Positions 36,975-45,193 of a DNA stretch of 63,147 nucleotides are shown piece after piece. The notes beneath the pieces are model-generated. The model was not told the DNA's origin. It worked only from the letters and a program-made list of their open reading frames with translations, and searched no databases. The DNA is taken from contig CALXKC010000003.1 of the NCBI GenBank assembly GCA_944388775.1, forward strand, positions 1 through 63,147. The letters run 5' to 3'. The translations under genes and the position numbers were made by a program. Origin of the DNA: an uncultured Clostridia bacterium (GTDB taxonomy: Bacteria; Bacillota; Clostridia; TANB77; CAG-508). Each line of letters begins with the position of its first letter. Within the stretch, counting starts at the first letter, position 1.

Positions 36975-38693
36975 ATGAAGCAAAAGAAAAATAAAGAGAA
37001 CAAACAAAAAACAAGCAAAGGTTTAAAAGCCACAATAATAATTTTAATTATTATACTAGCATTAATAATTACATTTGGTTGCCTATATTTCTTTACAGAT
37101 TTATTTAAAAGCAACAAAGAACTATTTTTCAAATACACTGCACAAATAGTGCAGCAAGAAGATGGATTCATAGGTGACGGACTAAAACAATATTTAGATA
37201 AAAAGCAAAATACTCCATATGAAGATAATGGGAATATAGATTTTGATATATCACTTCCAGATTTAGGGCAAAATGATGATGTACTTGATAACTTCAATAT
37301 AAGTTTTTCTGGAAAAATGAATAAACCAAATGCAAAAAATGAACAAAACATTACATTAAACTATTCAAATGATACTAATTTTCCATTTTATTATAGAAAA
37401 TCAAATGATATGCAAGGAATACAATCAGAATATATAGGAACAAAATATATTGCAATTAGAGATGGGCAAGAACTTCAAGGAGCAGATAATATAGATTTAA
37501 GTTTTGTTGATACTGTTGCAAGTTTGCAAAATTTGCAAATACCTTATGACCAAATCCAAGCTTTAAAAACAACATATTTTGATAATATAATAAATCAAAT
37601 AGAAAATGGTAAGTTTTCTAAAATAAGTGAAGAAAATAAAGTCGGATATAGATTATCATTAACAGGTGATGAATTAAAAAATGTATTGACACAAATTTTA
37701 GAAACATTAAAAGATGATGAAAACACAATAGACCAGTTAAATGCATTATTAGGTTTACAACAAAGTTCTTCTAAAATAAGAACAACAGATATTGATAATT
37801 TAATTGAAGATTTAAATAATGCAGAAGTTGGGGAAATAGAAATTACTGTATACAAAAATAATGGAAAAGTAAGTGGACTAGAAATAAAACAAGAGTATTT
37901 AGAACTTTCTTTAGAAAGAACAGAAAGTGAAGGACAAGAAACATATAATGCAACAATTAACTTATTAAATAATACAGATAAAAATTTAAATGTAGGATTA
38001 GTAGCTAGATTTAATGGCTTAAATTCAAATAATATAAATGAAAGTTATGAAATATCAGTACAAGGAAAAAATCAAAATGAAGATTTAAATTATAAATACA
38101 CAATAAATAATTCTGTACAATTTGCAGAAGCAGTAGACATCGAAGATTTTTCAGCACAAAATGCAGTAATACTTAATGACCAAGATGAAGAATATGTTTC
38201 AGGTTTATTAAATGCAATTCAAGACAGATTAATTGCTGTAAACCAAAATCAAATGGAACAATTAGGAGCAACAGCAGAACAGAACCCATTGTATTTTGTA
38301 TTACCAACACAAATATTATCAGATGTTTTAGGAATACAATCAAGCAATCAACTTTCAGAAGTTGAAGCAACAGAATTTAATGAAAAATTCTACTTGTATG
38401 AGGGAACAAGTCAAAGAGGGGTTACTGTAAGAGGCTTATTATCAACTATAGCTTTAAATAATGGTTATGAGGATAGCAGTTCAGAAGGTGATGAATCTGA
38501 AGAAAATGAAAATAAAAGAAATAATAATCCTCAAATTACAGAAATTCATTTTGATGGCGAAGAGTATGAGGTTTCAGAACAAAACATTACTTTAATTAAA
38601 GATATGATTGAAACAGAAACTTTATATAGGGTAGAGTTTGAACTAGATTCTAATACTGGCTTAATATATAGAGTTGTTATAAATAAACAATAA
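36975..38693 (+). CDS. membrane-anchored extracytoplasmic protein, unknown
   Basis: 572 residues. ATG 36975 follows GGAGGT; the in-frame ATG at 36960 lies before that site. A Lys-rich cytosolic start is followed by one membrane helix (about 18-42) and a large Asn/Gln/Glu-rich outside domain with many short beta-type segments (VGEIEITVYKNNGKVSGLEI) and a closing unit VEFELDSNTGLIYRVVINKQ. The same anchor-plus-beta style recurs in the smaller gene at 49260. No family recognised; probably a surface protein of this lineage. Confidence 0.75.
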   Translation: MKQKKNKENKQKTSKGLKATIIILIIILALIITFGCLYFFTDLFKSNKELFFKYTAQIVQQEDGFIGDGLKQYLDKKQNTPYEDNGNIDFDISLPDLGQNDDVLDNFNISFSGKMNKPNAKNEQNITLNYSNDTNFPFYYRKSNDMQGIQSEYIGTKYIAIRDGQELQGADNIDLSFVDTVASLQNLQIPYDQIQALKTTYFDNIINQIENGKFSKISEENKVGYRLSLTGDELKNVLTQILETLKDDENTIDQLNALLGLQQSSSKIRTTDIDNLIEDLNNAEVGEIEITVYKNNGKVSGLEIKQEYLELSLERTESEGQETYNATINLLNNTDKNLNVGLVARFNGLNSNNINESYEISVQGKNQNEDLNYKYTINNSVQFAEAVDIEDFSAQNAVILNDQDEEYVSGLLNAIQDRLIAVNQNQMEQLGATAEQNPLYFVLPTQILSDVLGIQSSNQLSEVEATEFNEKFYLYEGTSQRGVTVRGLLSTIALNNGYEDSSSEGDESEENENKRNNNPQITEIHFDGEEYEVSEQNITLIKDMIETETLYRVEFELDSNTGLIYRVVINKQ

Positions 38694-38700
38694 TATCATT

Positions 38701-38891
38701 AGGTCAGGAGATTGTGTATAAATTTTATGAAATCACGAATGTGAATGGAAGAAATATTATAAATTCTTTAATTGTAAAGTAGGAGAATCTCAAACTTGCT
38801 TTGAGAGGTGCCTGCTTTATAATTTTAGAATTTATTTATTCTGTAATGTTAACCGAGTGATGAATAAAATTTATACACAATCTCCTGACCT
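38701..38891. repeat. 191-bp hairpin element with 28-bp terminal inverted repeats
   Basis: 38701-38728 (AGGTCAGGAGATTGTGTATA..) is perfectly inverted at 38864-38891. Inside, GTAGGAGAATCTCAAA pairs imperfectly with TTTGAGAGGTGCCTGC, so the whole element can fold as one long hairpin. It encodes no protein. It lies 7 bases after the preceding stop codon and upstream of the spoIIIA operon. MITE-like; not related in sequence to the element at 12305. Confidence 0.75.
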
Positions 38892-38934
38892 AAAAAATAT
38901 AATATTTAAAATTTGAAAAATCAGTTCTTAAAGA

Positions 38935-38974
38935 GAAAAAGGAGCATATAATAGAATGAATATGCTTCTTTTTC
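38935..38974 (+). terminator. hairpin/terminator just upstream of spoIIIAA
   Basis: A 15-bp stem GAAAAAGGAGCATAT/ATATGCTTCTTTTTC (one wobble) ending in a T-rich arm, 35 bases before the spoIIIAA start. I found no convincing sigma-E promoter between it and the gene, so it may instead be a leader structure. Confidence 0.6.
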
Positions 38975-39008
38975 GTTTGCTAAAAAATCACAAAAGGAAG
39001 GGATAAAA

Positions 39009-39879
39009 GTGCACGATATAGATGAAATAATAAGATATTTTCCCAATCAATTATATCAATTACTAAAAAATGTATCACTTCAAAACCAAGCTATTCAACC
39101 ACAATTGCAAGAGATAAGGATTAGAGTTAATAGACCAATAATTTTAAAACTAAGACAAGCAGACATTCTAATAGATTATAAAATCTCTCAAACAGAAATA
39201 ATTCAAACATTAGAAAAGTTATGCGAAAATTCAATATATGCATACAAAAATCAAATTTGTAATGGATATCTAACTATCAAAGGTGGGCATAGGATTGGTT
39301 TAACAGGCACAGCAGTAGTAGAAGATGAGAAAATTATAAATTTAAAATATATAACAAGTTTTAATTTTAGAATAGCAAGACAAATTTTAGGTTGTGGAAA
39401 TAAATTTTTAGAAGAAATTATTAATAAAGAAGAAAACACCATTTATAATACCCTAATTGTTTCTCCACCAGGTAAAGGAAAAACAACTGTATTAAGAGAT
39501 GTGATAAGGAGAATTAGCAATGGAATAGAAGAAATGAATTTCAACGGAAAAACCTGTGGAGTGGTGGATGAAAGAGGAGAGCTTGCAGCAATGTATAAAG
39601 GTGTGCCACAAAATGACATAGGAATAAGAACAGATGTAATTGAAAATATATCAAAATCACAAGGAATAAAAATGTTAATTCGCTCAATGGCACCAGAAGT
39701 AATTGCTTGTGATGAAATTGGCTCTAAAGAAGATATTGATGCCATTCGGAGAAGCCATGATTTCAGGAGTAAAAGGCATTTTTACAATGCATGGAAAAGA
39801 TATGAATGATATAAAACAAAATAAATACATAAATAGTTTATTGGAAAATAAACAAATTGAAAAAATTATTTTTATATAA
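39009..39879 (+). CDS. spoIIIAA: stage III sporulation protein AA (ATPase), +1 frameshift at a CGG
   Basis: Type II/IV-secretion-like ATPase of the SpoIIIA-SpoIIQ channel between mother cell and forespore. GTG start after AAGGAAGGG. Walker A SPPGKGKTTVLRD near 155, VVDERGEL near 188, Walker B IACDEIGSKED near 235. After 246 codons the zero frame reads ATT-CGG-AGA and ends 20 codons later with an unrelated tail; skipping C39747 gives ATT-GGA-GAA and restores the family end AMISGVKGIFTMHGKDMND, for 289 residues in total. This is the expected size for the family. Without the shift the conserved region after Walker B is lost. First gene of the spoIIIA operon. Confidence 0.9.
39744..39750 (+). other. 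candidate +1 frameshift site in spoIIIAA (ATT CGG AGA)
   Basis: The extra base is C39747 in front of Gly codon GGA (39748-39750). An alternative repair (dropping the A after CGG) would give I-R-E-A-M, so the residue at this point is less certain than in addA. Confidence 0.6.
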
Positions 39880-39972
39880 TTTATTTTTTAGTTCTATTTA
39901 ATTAAGTATATGCATAAAATATTGTAAAAGTTGAAATGGACAAGATGCTAATTAGGAAAGGAAAAACTAGAC

Positions 39973-40485
39973 ATGGTGTTAGTTATAAAATATTTTATGC
40001 TCTTTTTATTATTAGTTGCATGTACTTTAATAGGCAGATTTCTGTCAAAAAAATATGTATATAGATTAAATGAATTAGAAGAAATGAAAAATGCACTAAA
40101 TATTTTTGAATCAAAAATAAAATTTACATATGAACCAATACCAGAAATATTCGAAGAAATATCAAAAAATTCAAGTTACAATATATCAAATATCTTTAAA
40201 AAATCAAAAGAAAAAATGAAAGAAAAAAACGCAAGTCAAGCATGGGAAGAATCAATAGATGAAAGCAACTGTAATTTTTCAAAAGAGGACAAACAGGTTT
40301 TGAAAACATTATCAAAACTGCTAGGACAAACAGATAGTGAAGGACAAATAAGTCAAATAGAAATAACACAAAATTTTTTAAATACACAAATTAAAGACGC
40401 CGAAGAAGAAAAAAGAAAAAATGAAAAACTATACTCAAAATTAGGGACAACCATAGGGTTAGCAATTGTAATAATTTTAGCTTAA
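39973..40485 (+). CDS. spoIIIAB: stage III sporulation protein AB
   Basis: 170 residues. An N-terminal membrane helix, then an extended helical domain with RFLSKKYVYRLNELEEM near residue 22, and a C-terminal membrane helix (GTTIGLAIVIILA). SpoIIIAB resembles a GspF-like platform and couples the AA ATPase to the membrane channel. AGGAAAGGAA precedes the ATG. Confidence 0.88.
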   Translation: MVLVIKYFMLFLLLVACTLIGRFLSKKYVYRLNELEEMKNALNIFESKIKFTYEPIPEIFEEISKNSSYNISNIFKKSKEKMKEKNASQAWEESIDESNCNFSKEDKQVLKTLSKLLGQTDSEGQISQIEITQNFLNTQIKDAEEEKRKNEKLYSKLGTTIGLAIVIILA

Positions 40486-40564
40486 TGCAACAAAGCTCTG
40501 GAGTTATAAATAAATTAATAACAATTGTTTGAAAAATAAAGATAAATAAAAAGGAATGTTAAAG

Positions 40565-40759
40565 ATGGATATTAATTTATTATTTAAAATAGCTGCAATA
40601 GGAATACTTGTAGCAGTTTTACATCAAGTATTAGTAAGAGCTGGAAGAGAAGACCAAGCTATGATGACAACACTTGCAGGTTTAGTAATTGTATTAACAA
40701 TGGTTATAAAAGAAATAAGTGGATTATTTGACACAGTAAGAACAATTTTCAACCTTTAG
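40565..40759 (+). CDS. spoIIIAC: stage III sporulation protein AC
   Basis: 64 residues, the normal size. Two membrane helices (LLFKIAAIGILVAVLHQVL and MTTLAGLVIVLTMVI) around the conserved KRAGREDQA-like turn (VRAGREDQA). ATG 40565 lies 9 bases after AAAAAGGA; an ATG at 40556 abuts it. The TAG stop is part of repeat copy H. Confidence 0.93.
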   Translation: MDINLLFKIAAIGILVAVLHQVLVRAGREDQAMMTTLAGLVIVLTMVIKEISGLFDTVRTIFNL

Positions 40760-40803
40760 GGACATGTCAAATTGAACAATTTTTGCGTATTAGGGACAGA
40801 CCT
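40757..40803. repeat. dispersed palindromic repeat, copy H
   Basis: TAGGGACATGTCAAATTGAACAATTTTTGCG...TAGGGACAGACC: same frames as copies A and G with a different inner word. Sits between spoIIIAC and spoIIIAD; its first TAG is the spoIIIAC stop. Confidence 0.75.
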
Positions 40804-40844
40804 TGAAATATAGAAAAGTTCATTGCTTTTTTAGGGAGAGTAAA

Positions 40845-41231
40845 ATGATTATTAAAATAATAGGAATTGGTTTAGTTGCCCTTATCATAATAATTTTATT
40901 AAAACAATATAAACCTGAATTTGCAATATATATAAGTTTACTTGCAGGAGTTTTAATATTGTTATTGGTAATGGACCAACTAACGCAAGTTATATCACTA
41001 TTACAATCTTTAGCATCAAAAGCATCAATAAATAGTACATTTTTAGCAATATTATTAAAAATTACAGGAATAGCATTTTTAGCAGAATTTGCAGTTAGTG
41101 TATGTAAAGATGCAGGAGAAGGTGCAATAGCAAGTAAAATCGAAATAGGAAGCAAAATCATAATAATTGCAATGTCAATACCAATAATATCAAGCCTGTT
41201 AGAAATAATATTAAAAATACTACCTACATAA
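40845..41231 (+). CDS. spoIIIAD: stage III sporulation protein AD
   Basis: 128 residues. Start IIKIIGIGLVALIIIILLKQYKPEFA, then a second helix and the conserved AEFAVSVCKDAGEGAIASKIEIGSK block near 80, then a last helix. ATG 40845 fits AGGGAGAG; the frame is open further upstream only through repeat H. An integral component of the SpoIIIA complex. Confidence 0.93.
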   Translation: MIIKIIGIGLVALIIIILLKQYKPEFAIYISLLAGVLILLLVMDQLTQVISLLQSLASKASINSTFLAILLKITGIAFLAEFAVSVCKDAGEGAIASKIEIGSKIIIIAMSIPIISSLLEIILKILPT

Positions 41232-41350
41232 GTGTCCATTTGGGGACGTTTCCATTTGGACAAAAATGTCCAAACGGGGACAGATGCGTCTAAGATGTGT
41301 CCCAAAATGGACAAAAATGTCCAAAGAGAAACGTCCCCAAATGGACAAAA
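41232..41350. repeat. dispersed palindromic repeat, copy I (long)
   Basis: Outer perfect 19-bp inverted arms (41234-41252 and 41328-41346; GTCCATTTGGGGACGTTTC) enclose two copies of GGACAAAAATGTCC and the word GGGGACAGATGCG. It lies between spoIIIAD and spoIIIAE and ends just before the spoIIIAE ribosome site. Confidence 0.85.
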
Positions 41351-41360
41351 GGAGTTACAA

Positions 41361-42548
41361 ATGAAAAGATTTATAATAAAATTAATTTTTTTAACATTAA
41401 TATGTATTGTAATTCCTGAAACTTTAGTAATTGCAACCGAAACATCAAACACAAGCAATTCAAATAGTACACAGGAGGCAATACAAGAACAGCAAGAAGA
41501 ATTTGGGATACAAGATTTTATAAATAACTCAAAAGAATACACATCAGGAGAGTTTTTTGAAAATATTGATATAGATGAAATATTAAACCAAGCAATACAA
41601 GGAAATATTGATAACAACAGTATATTAAAAGCCGTACTCAACTTATTAGGAATAGAAATATTTGACAGCATAAAAGCAATAGTTAGTATTTTAGTTATTA
41701 TAGTAATACATAGTTTGTTAAAATCAATAAGTGAAAACCTTGAAAATGATGGTATTGCAAAACTTATATATTATGTCCAATACATATTAATTGTGACAAT
41801 TGTAATGTCAAATTTTTCAGAAATAATAACAATGGTAAAACAAACAACGACAGATTTAGTAGCGTTTATGAATATGCTAGTTCCACTTTTAATTACTCTC
41901 ATGATGTATACTGGAAGTATTGCTACAAGTGGAATAATAGAACCAATTATACTGTTTATGATTAATTTTATTGGTAATATCATACAAACAATAATATTGC
42001 CACTTGTGCTAATTTTTACAAGTTTAGTTATTTTATCAAAATTAACTGACAAAATACAAATAAGTAAATTATCAAAATTCTTAAAATCAGGAATTGTTTG
42101 GTTTTTAGGAATTATTCTAACAATATTTGTTGGGGTGGTTTCATTAGAAGGAACAATGTCAAGCAGTGTAGATGGAATTACAGCCAAAACCACAAAAGCA
42201 ATAGTAAGTTCAGCTGTACCTGTTGTTGGAAAAATATTAGGTGATGCAGTTGATACCGTTTTGGGTGGAGGAATTATTCTTAAGAATGCAATTGGTTTAG
42301 TTGGAGTAATTATTGTAATTGGTATGTGTATTGCACCTATTTTTAAATTCGCAATACTCTGTATAACATATAAGTTTCTGGCAACAATTACAGAACCTAT
42401 TGCAGATTCGAAGATAACAGGACTATTAGAACAAATTGGAGATATTTTTAAAATACTTTTAGCTATTTTATGTTCGATTTCTTTCATGTTGATTATTGGG
42501 ACAGCTTTAGTTCTTAAGATTTCTAATAGTGGCATGATGTACAGATAA
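41361..42548 (+). CDS. spoIIIAE: stage III sporulation protein AE
   Basis: 395 residues. A signal peptide (KRFIIKLIFLTLICIVIPETLVIA), an N-terminal polar segment, then about seven to eight membrane helices from residue 100 on. VEGTMSSSVDGITAKTTKAI-like block (LEGTMSSSVDGITAKTTKA) near 255 is typical. ATG 41361 has GGAGTT upstream; the frame is open 129 bases further upstream only through repeat I. The largest membrane part of the SpoIIIA apparatus. Confidence 0.93.
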   Translation: MKRFIIKLIFLTLICIVIPETLVIATETSNTSNSNSTQEAIQEQQEEFGIQDFINNSKEYTSGEFFENIDIDEILNQAIQGNIDNNSILKAVLNLLGIEIFDSIKAIVSILVIIVIHSLLKSISENLENDGIAKLIYYVQYILIVTIVMSNFSEIITMVKQTTTDLVAFMNMLVPLLITLMMYTGSIATSGIIEPIILFMINFIGNIIQTIILPLVLIFTSLVILSKLTDKIQISKLSKFLKSGIVWFLGIILTIFVGVVSLEGTMSSSVDGITAKTTKAIVSSAVPVVGKILGDAVDTVLGGGIILKNAIGLVGVIIVIGMCIAPIFKFAILCITYKFLATITEPIADSKITGLLEQIGDIFKILLAILCSISFMLIIGTALVLKISNSGMMYR

Positions 42549-42604
42549 ATAAAAGTTTATAGGTAAAAGCTTAAAACCTAAATATGTAGTAATGTAGGAG
42601 AAAA

Positions 42605-43291
42605 ATGATTGAGTTTATTAGTTCTTGGGCAAAAAGTTTGGGATTAGCAATAGTTATAGTATCAATTTTAGAAATGTTGCTACCAAACAATAAAAATAAA
42701 AAATATATAAGGATGGTAATGGGGATTTATATATTATTTAATATAGTGTCACCATTTATAAGTAATAAAGATATATTTAATATAGATGATTTAGACATAG
42801 AAAAATATGCAATGGAACAGGAAACCTCATCACAATTAACAACAGAAGAAGTTGACCAAACCTCAATGAATAAAAGAATTGAAGAGTTATATATTAAAGA
42901 ATTAGAAAAAGATATAACTCAAAAATTAGAAGAACAAGGATATAAAGTAGAAAGTTGCAAAGTAAAAGCTACTATCTCAGATGAAGAGAACGAATCAGGG
43001 ATAGAAGAGATTAAAATTAAAGTCAAAAAGTCAGAAAATAGTGAACAACAAACTCAAAATAGTGAAAATCAAGAAGGAAACATAGAAAATAAAATAGTCA
43101 CTGAAATACAAAAAATCAAAAAAATAGACACAAGTATTAATAACGAAAATTCAAATAGTAGCACAACAAACGATACCAACAATGTCGATAATGAAAATAT
43201 CAGCGATGTATCAAAAGCAGACATTCAAAATATAAAAAAGTTTTTAATTGAAGAATATGAGGTGAACGAGAAATGCTTAAAGATAAATTAA
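42605..43291 (+). CDS. spoIIIAF: stage III sporulation protein AF
   Basis: 228 residues. Two N-terminal membrane helices (about 9-25 and 35-52; KYIRMVMGIYILFNIVSPF) and a long Gln/Asn/Glu-rich soluble domain containing a ring-building-like motif (RIEELYIKELEKDITQKLEE...VESCKVKA). The inserted Ser/Asn/Gln linker near 140-205 is longer than in Bacillus. It overlaps spoIIIAG by 19 bases. Confidence 0.85.
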   Translation: MIEFISSWAKSLGLAIVIVSILEMLLPNNKNKKYIRMVMGIYILFNIVSPFISNKDIFNIDDLDIEKYAMEQETSSQLTTEEVDQTSMNKRIEELYIKELEKDITQKLEEQGYKVESCKVKATISDEENESGIEEIKIKVKKSENSEQQTQNSENQEGNIENKIVTEIQKIKKIDTSINNENSNSSTTNDTNNVDNENISDVSKADIQNIKKFLIEEYEVNEKCLKIN

Positions 43292-43905
43292 ATAAGTTAA
43301 TAGGCAAACACGAAAATGAAGGAGAAAACAATAATAAAAAGAAGATAGAAAATCTGGTTTTTTTAATAGTTCTGGTGATTATTACGGTCGTAATTATAAA
43401 TATAATATGGAATGGAGATAAGACAACCAATAAAGAACAATCAAATAATGATACGTCTAAACAATTAGCCACAACCAATAATCAAACAGTAAATCAAAAT
43501 CAAATTCAAGGAACAAGCGAAAGTAATTTAGAAACAAGATTAGAAGAAATTTTATCACAGATACAAGGAGTTGGAGAAGTGAAAGTTCTCTTGAATTATT
43601 CTGAATCAAGTGAAGTGGTAGCAATGTACAATGAAACTTCAAGAAGCAGCAATACACAAGAAACAGATACAGAAGGCGGATCAAGAACAATTCAAGAAAC
43701 GGACACACAGAAAGATATAATATATCAAGAGGAAAATGGAGAAAAAACACCAATAACACAAAAAATAGTGCAACCAAAAATTGAAGGAGCGATAATAACT
43801 GCAAAAGGAGCAAGTCAAGCTAATGTTAAGACTAACATTATTCAAGCAGTTGAAGCTGTAACAGGGCTAGCGACACATAAGATTCAGGTTTTTGAGATGA
43901 ACTAG
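43273..43905 (+). CDS. spoIIIAG: stage III sporulation protein AG
   Basis: 210 residues. One membrane helix (about 26-46) followed by the ring-building domain that forms the channel ring: LETRLEEILSQIQGVGEVKVLLNY near 85 and the C-terminal EGAIITAKGASQANVKTNII. It is co-translated with AF (overlap). Confidence 0.9.
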   Translation: MLKDKLNKLIGKHENEGENNNKKKIENLVFLIVLVIITVVIINIIWNGDKTTNKEQSNNDTSKQLATTNNQTVNQNQIQGTSESNLETRLEEILSQIQGVGEVKVLLNYSESSEVVAMYNETSRSSNTQETDTEGGSRTIQETDTQKDIIYQEENGEKTPITQKIVQPKIEGAIITAKGASQANVKTNIIQAVEAVTGLATHKIQVFEMN

Positions 43906-43948
43906 TGGGTTGAAAAATAATTACAATTTTGGCTACTATATGAAAAAA

Positions 43949-43990
43949 TGATCAAAACGGTCACTTCGAACCTGTCCCCAAAGTGACCAC
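43949..43990. repeat. dispersed palindromic repeat, copy F
   Basis: TGATC-AAAA-CGGTCACTTCGAACCTGTCCCCAAAGTGACC: a diverged member of the TGACC/GGTCA subfamily (copies C, D, E). It lies between spoIIIAG and spoIIIAH. Confidence 0.75.
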
Positions 43991-44004
43991 AAAAGGAGGA
44001 AATT

Positions 44005-44703
44005 ATGAAATTATTAAAGAAAAATCAAATTGTTATTTATGTAATTGCATTAATGTTAATGGCAGTTGCCTATTTAAATTATACAACAAATACAGCAGAA
44101 CAATCAGTACAAGCAAGCATGCAAATGGAAGCAAGAGACGATTCAAATACTGCAAACATTGGAGATGCAACATTAGTAAGCAGTAATGATGTTTTATCTA
44201 ATACGGATACTGTTAATGAATCTTCAGTTAATGATACCACTGCTAGTAATACAGAAAGTTCAAATACTATAAATAATGAAAATACTACAAATACAACAAG
44301 TGATAATTCTAATGACAATAGGGAAACTACACAGACGAATGCACAAACAAGTACAGATGATGACTATTTTACAAAGTCAAAATTAGAAAGAGATACTATG
44401 TATTCTCAAATGCTAGAAAGTTACGAAAATATATTAAATAGTACAAATAGCTTAGAAACGCAAAAACAATCAGCAACTGATGAAATTAAAAAAATAAATG
44501 ATACTAAAAATAGTATTATGATTTGTGAAAATTTGATTCAAACAAAAGGTTTTGAAAATAGTATAATTTTTGTAAATGGAGATAGTATAAGTGTTATTTT
44601 GAAAAGTGATGAATTAACTCAAGAAGAAGTTGCACAAGTGCAAAATATTATTTCAAGAGAGATGAATTGTGAAATTGAAAACATACATATTTCAACTAAA
44701 TAA
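44005..44703 (+). CDS. spoIIIAH: stage III sporulation protein AH
   Basis: 232 residues. One N-terminal membrane helix (IVIYVIALMLMAVAYLNY), a low-complexity Ser/Asn/Thr linker (about 50-120), and the ring-building domain that binds SpoIIQ across the septum: KSKLERDTMYSQMLESYENI and the end REMNCEIENIHIS. AAAGGAGGAAA lies before the ATG. Last gene of the operon. Confidence 0.92.
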   Translation: MKLLKKNQIVIYVIALMLMAVAYLNYTTNTAEQSVQASMQMEARDDSNTANIGDATLVSSNDVLSNTDTVNESSVNDTTASNTESSNTINNENTTNTTSDNSNDNRETTQTNAQTSTDDDYFTKSKLERDTMYSQMLESYENILNSTNSLETQKQSATDEIKKINDTKNSIMICENLIQTKGFENSIIFVNGDSISVILKSDELTQEEVAQVQNIISREMNCEIENIHISTK

Positions 44704-44754
44704 AGTTATTAGATGTTTGTGAGAGATATAGATATAGTGTAACAAAAAATAAGA

Positions 44755-44795
44755 AAATGACAGAAATTATGCGATTTTTTCTGTCATTTCACGTA
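44755..44795 (-). terminator. terminator overlapping the end of the HTH gene
   Basis: Stem AAATGACAGAAA/TTTCTGTCATTT; on the minus strand it is followed by CTTATTTTTT. Confidence 0.65.
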
Positions 44796-44973
44796 CATAT
44801 TTACCAAGTTCTTCATCTGTTAATTCTAATTCTCTAATTAATGATTTTAGCACATCTCTTCTAGGCAAATCTTCTTCATTATCTATTCTAACATATTGTC
44901 TTAAACTAATACCAAGAATAGAGGCCATCTTTTCTTGAGTATATTTTTTTGCTAATCTTTTTTCTTTTATCAT
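44767..44973 (-). CDS. XRE-type helix-turn-helix protein
   Basis: 68 residues: a single HTH_3-like domain (KKYTQEKMASILGISLRQYV) and a short helical tail. ATG 44973 fits AGAGGTGAT; a GTG nine bases earlier lies within that site. Its leader (about 45007-45048) contains the inverted words ATGTCAT...ATGACAT, a possible autoregulatory operator. It could regulate the phosphofructokinase gene or itself; its target is unknown. Confidence 0.8.
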   Translation of the reverse strand: MIKEKRLAKKYTQEKMASILGISLRQYVRIDNEEDLPRRDVLKSLIRELELTDEELGKYVREMTEKIA

Positions 44974-45051
44974 AACTATCACCTCTTAGTAAAACTATAA
45001 AAATTATGTCATATTTTTGTCGAAAAATGTATTGACACTTAATGACATCGT

Positions 45052-45102
45052 TAGGGACGTGTCCCCAAAAAACAAAAAATCATCATTTTAGCATGTCCCA
45101 AA
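45052..45102. repeat. dispersed palindromic repeat, copy J (degenerate)
   Basis: TTAGGGACGTGTCCCC, then an A/C spacer, then ATGTCCC. GGGAC/GTCCC frames kept, inner hairpin weak. Confidence 0.5.
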
Positions 45103-45128
45103 AAAGCAAAAAAATTTTTTGGAAAGTG

Positions 45129-45156
45129 TTGTAAAAATATTTTTTATTGATATAAT
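45129..45156 (+). promoter_or_regulatory. promoter for the phosphofructokinase gene
   Basis: TTGTAA (45129-45134), 16-bp spacer, TATAAT (45151-45156). Confidence 0.65.
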
Positions 45157-45193
45157 AAGAAGGTGAGTGATGAAAAGAAAGGAATGATTTAAA

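Noticed and set aside
41232..41360. Upstream extension of spoIIIAE by 43 codons
   Set aside because: The extra codons are entirely repeat copy I; the internal ATG has the ribosome site and starts a signal peptide.
40820..42535. Long minus-strand open frames opposite spoIIIAD/AE (over 250 codons each)
   Set aside because: They mirror hydrophobic coding sequence of the well-identified plus-strand genes, have no ribosome sites, and match no family pattern.
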